Part shown: in pieces, positions 4,253-5,540 of the stretch
Layout of the letters: the number at the start of each line of letters is the position of its first letter
Numbering within the stretch: the stretch's first letter is position 1
Assembly (NCBI GenBank): GCA_964343275.1
Contig: CAYFIY010000047.1
Coordinates: 1 to 5,540 of the forward strand
Reading direction: 5' to 3'
DNA: 5,540 nt
Source: Hadarchaeum sp964343275
GTDB lineage: Archaea; Hadarchaeota; Hadarchaeia; Hadarchaeales; Hadarchaeaceae
Notes under the pieces: model-generated
What the model was told of the DNA's origin: nothing
Databases searched by the model: none
What the model saw: the letters and a program-made list of their open reading frames with translations, nothing else
Program-made: the position numbers and the translations under genes

Positions 4253-5540
4253 TTGGTAGATCTAATTATAGAAAACGGAACTTTGGTGACTTTAAACAAA
4301 GAACGAAAAGTTATTGAGAATGGCGCTATTGCTGTTGAAGATAAAAATATTGTTGCAATTGGACAAACCGAGGCGATCAAAAACCAATACTCTGCAAAAA
4401 AGGTGATTGATGCAACAAATCATGCAGTATTACCTGGATTTATTAGTGCTCACGCACACGTTTCTGATATTCTCTTACGTGGCGGTGTTGGTACAGATCG
4501 TAAGCTTTTTGATTGGTTATTTAATCTCCGTTATCCCGGTGATCTTGTAATGGACGCAGAAGATTATGCCATTGGCTCGGCACTATATTGCCAAGAAGCT
4601 ATTCAATCGGGGATCACTTTGTTTGTAGAAAACGATGCAGGTATAGGTTTAAGCCGCATAAAGGACCTCATTGAATCAAAATTAAATGTTTATGATGCTG
4701 CTGGAATGCGTAATGTTTATGCTCGAGCGTTTCAAGATACTTTTGATCCAGATTTTAAATGTATTGTAAAATTCCAGATGGCTAAAGAGCCGTCAGTCAA
4801 GCATGGCACCCCTGATGAAGCCATAATGGAAACAGGAGAAGCACTTCATATTATAGAATCTCTTATTAAGAAATATCACGGCAACGCTGATGGTCGCCAA
4901 AGCATATGGCCTGCTCCATTATATCTCCGAGTCGTCACAGATGAAGGATTAATCGGCGCATATAGGCTTGCCGAAAAATATGACCTGATGACAACCACGC
5001 ATGTTTCCGAAATTCCCCAACAAGATAAACCATTTGCCTCAGGGGTTGAGTATCTAAATAACATCAACTATCTCGGCAAACGTGCTCTGCTAAATCATTG
5101 TGTACATCTTAGTAATTGTGATATCCGATTGCTTTCCACAACAGGCACGCACGTTGCCCATAACCCTGTAACCAACCTTGCGTTAGGGTCTGGAATTGCG
5201 CCAGTTCCAACAATGATGAGATATGGTGTAAATGTGGCTTTAGGTACCGACAACACCAGCGCTAGCGATACAGTTAATATAATCAATGATATGCGTTTTG
5301 CAGCCTTGATTCATAAGGGGTATCACCAAGATGCCGGGATCATGACTGCCGAGAAAGTGTTAGAAATGGCTACCATCGATGGCGCTCGGGCTGTTGGGAA
5401 GGAAAACGAACTAGGCTCACTCGAACCTGGAAAAAAGGCCGATATCGTTCTTTTGGATCTTTCACATGCTCATTTAACGCCACACCCAAATGTTGTTTCA
5501 GCTATCGTCTATCAAGCTCAGGGTTTCGAAGTTGATACTG
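4253..5540 (+). CDS. TRZ/ATZ-type amidohydrolase (nucleobase/heterocycle deaminase-like), 3' end outside the window
   Basis: An open frame of 429 codons runs to the right edge with no stop, so the last few tens of residues are missing. The start is TTG 4253: it gives MVDLIIENGTLVTLN, the standard opening of this family. The ATG at 4240 is out of frame, and an in-frame stop lies upstream at 4202-4204. The metal-dependent beta-barrel signature is intact: H67-A-H69 after LPGFISA, H250 and E253 (HVSE), H282 (LNHCVH), H303 in THVAHNPVTNLALGSGIAPVP, and D333 in LGTDN. The C-terminal composite domain (GSLEPGKKADIVLLD) is also visible. Related enzymes (SsnA, TrzN/AtzA, MtaD/SAH deaminase, guanine or cytosine deaminase) remove amino or other groups from nucleobases and similar heterocycles; the exact substrate cannot be read here. 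It is divergent from a BMP-type binding-protein pair, which fits uptake and breakdown of such compounds. Confidence 0.9.
   Translation, partial: MVDLIIENGTLVTLNKERKVIENGAIAVEDKNIVAIGQTEAIKNQYSAKKVIDATNHAVLPGFISAHAHVSDILLRGGVGTDRKLFDWLFNLRYPGDLVMDAEDYAIGSALYCQEAIQSGITLFVENDAGIGLSRIKDLIESKLNVYDAAGMRNVYARAFQDTFDPDFKCIVKFQMAKEPSVKHGTPDEAIMETGEALHIIESLIKKYHGNADGRQSIWPAPLYLRVVTDEGLIGAYRLAEKYDLMTTTHVSEIPQQDKPFASGVEYLNNINYLGKRALLNHCVHLSNCDIRLLSTTGTHVAHNPVTNLALGSGIAPVPTMMRYGVNVALGTDNTSASDTVNIINDMRFAALIHKGYHQDAGIMTAEKVLEMATIDGARAVGKENELGSLEPGKKADIVLLDLSHAHLTPHPNVVSAIVYQAQGFEVDT

Noticed and set aside
4876..5286. Two minus-strand frames of 63 codons inside the amidohydrolase gene
   Set aside because: Antisense shadows; the plus-strand frame carries all family motifs.
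1..5540. CRISPR arrays, tRNA or rRNA genes, insertion sequences
   Set aside because: No spaced direct repeats, cloverleaf-like segments, rRNA-like blocks, transposase motifs or terminal inverted repeats were seen. The only long repeat is the 106-bp anchor-coding one.

Overview
The window looks like a stretch of archaeal chromosome of moderate, slightly AT-rich composition. Four things point that way: an MtmB-family (monomethylamine methyltransferase) homologue, substrate-binding proteins anchored by a cysteine-free N-terminal membrane helix followed by a Thr-rich linker (a TACK-type surface protein style), BRE/TATA-box promoters close to start codons, and a TAATG-coupled small-gene pair. A Bathyarchaeia-like or other TACK archaeon is my best guess. 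This is an inference from protein style, not a phylogenetic result.

Layout. (1) 1-433, minus strand: two translationally coupled small genes, an uncharacterised ~92-aa protein and a ribbon-helix-helix-like (antitoxin/regulator type) protein that runs off the left edge. (2) 467-1384, plus strand: an MtmB-family methyltransferase lacking roughly the first 155 residues of the family and carrying Val where classical MtmB has pyrrolysine. Its truncated 5' end meets the start of the minus-strand operon head to head, which suggests a rearrangement breakpoint near 425-445. (3) 1385-1691: a convergent non-coding stretch with oligo-T tracts on both strands and a possible degenerate ORF. (4) 1692-3971, minus strand: two tandem BMP/PnrA-family ABC substrate-binding proteins, 12 nt apart. 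They share a 106-bp perfect DNA repeat (membrane anchor) that stops exactly at the ATG, although their ligand domains are highly divergent. (5) 3972-4252: a divergent intergenic region with a clear archaeal promoter on each side, a possible 37-codon small ORF and a hairpin/palindrome. (6) 4253 to the right edge, plus strand: a metal-dependent amidohydrolase/deaminase of the TRZ/ATZ (SsnA/TrzN/MtaD-like) group, start by TTG, cut by the window end.

How the genes may work together. BMP-family proteins commonly bind nucleosides or related heterocycles, and TRZ/ATZ amidohydrolases commonly deaminate nucleobases or N-heterocycles. The divergent pair of transcription units around 3972-4252 is therefore plausibly a capture-and-deaminate module for such compounds, though no permease or ATPase is present in the window. 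The MtmB-like gene has no corrinoid protein, methylcobamide:CoM methyltransferase or pyl genes beside it. It is best read as a broken or relic gene, or a fragment of an undescribed non-pyrrolysine MtmB branch. No rRNA, tRNA, CRISPR array or insertion sequence was seen.
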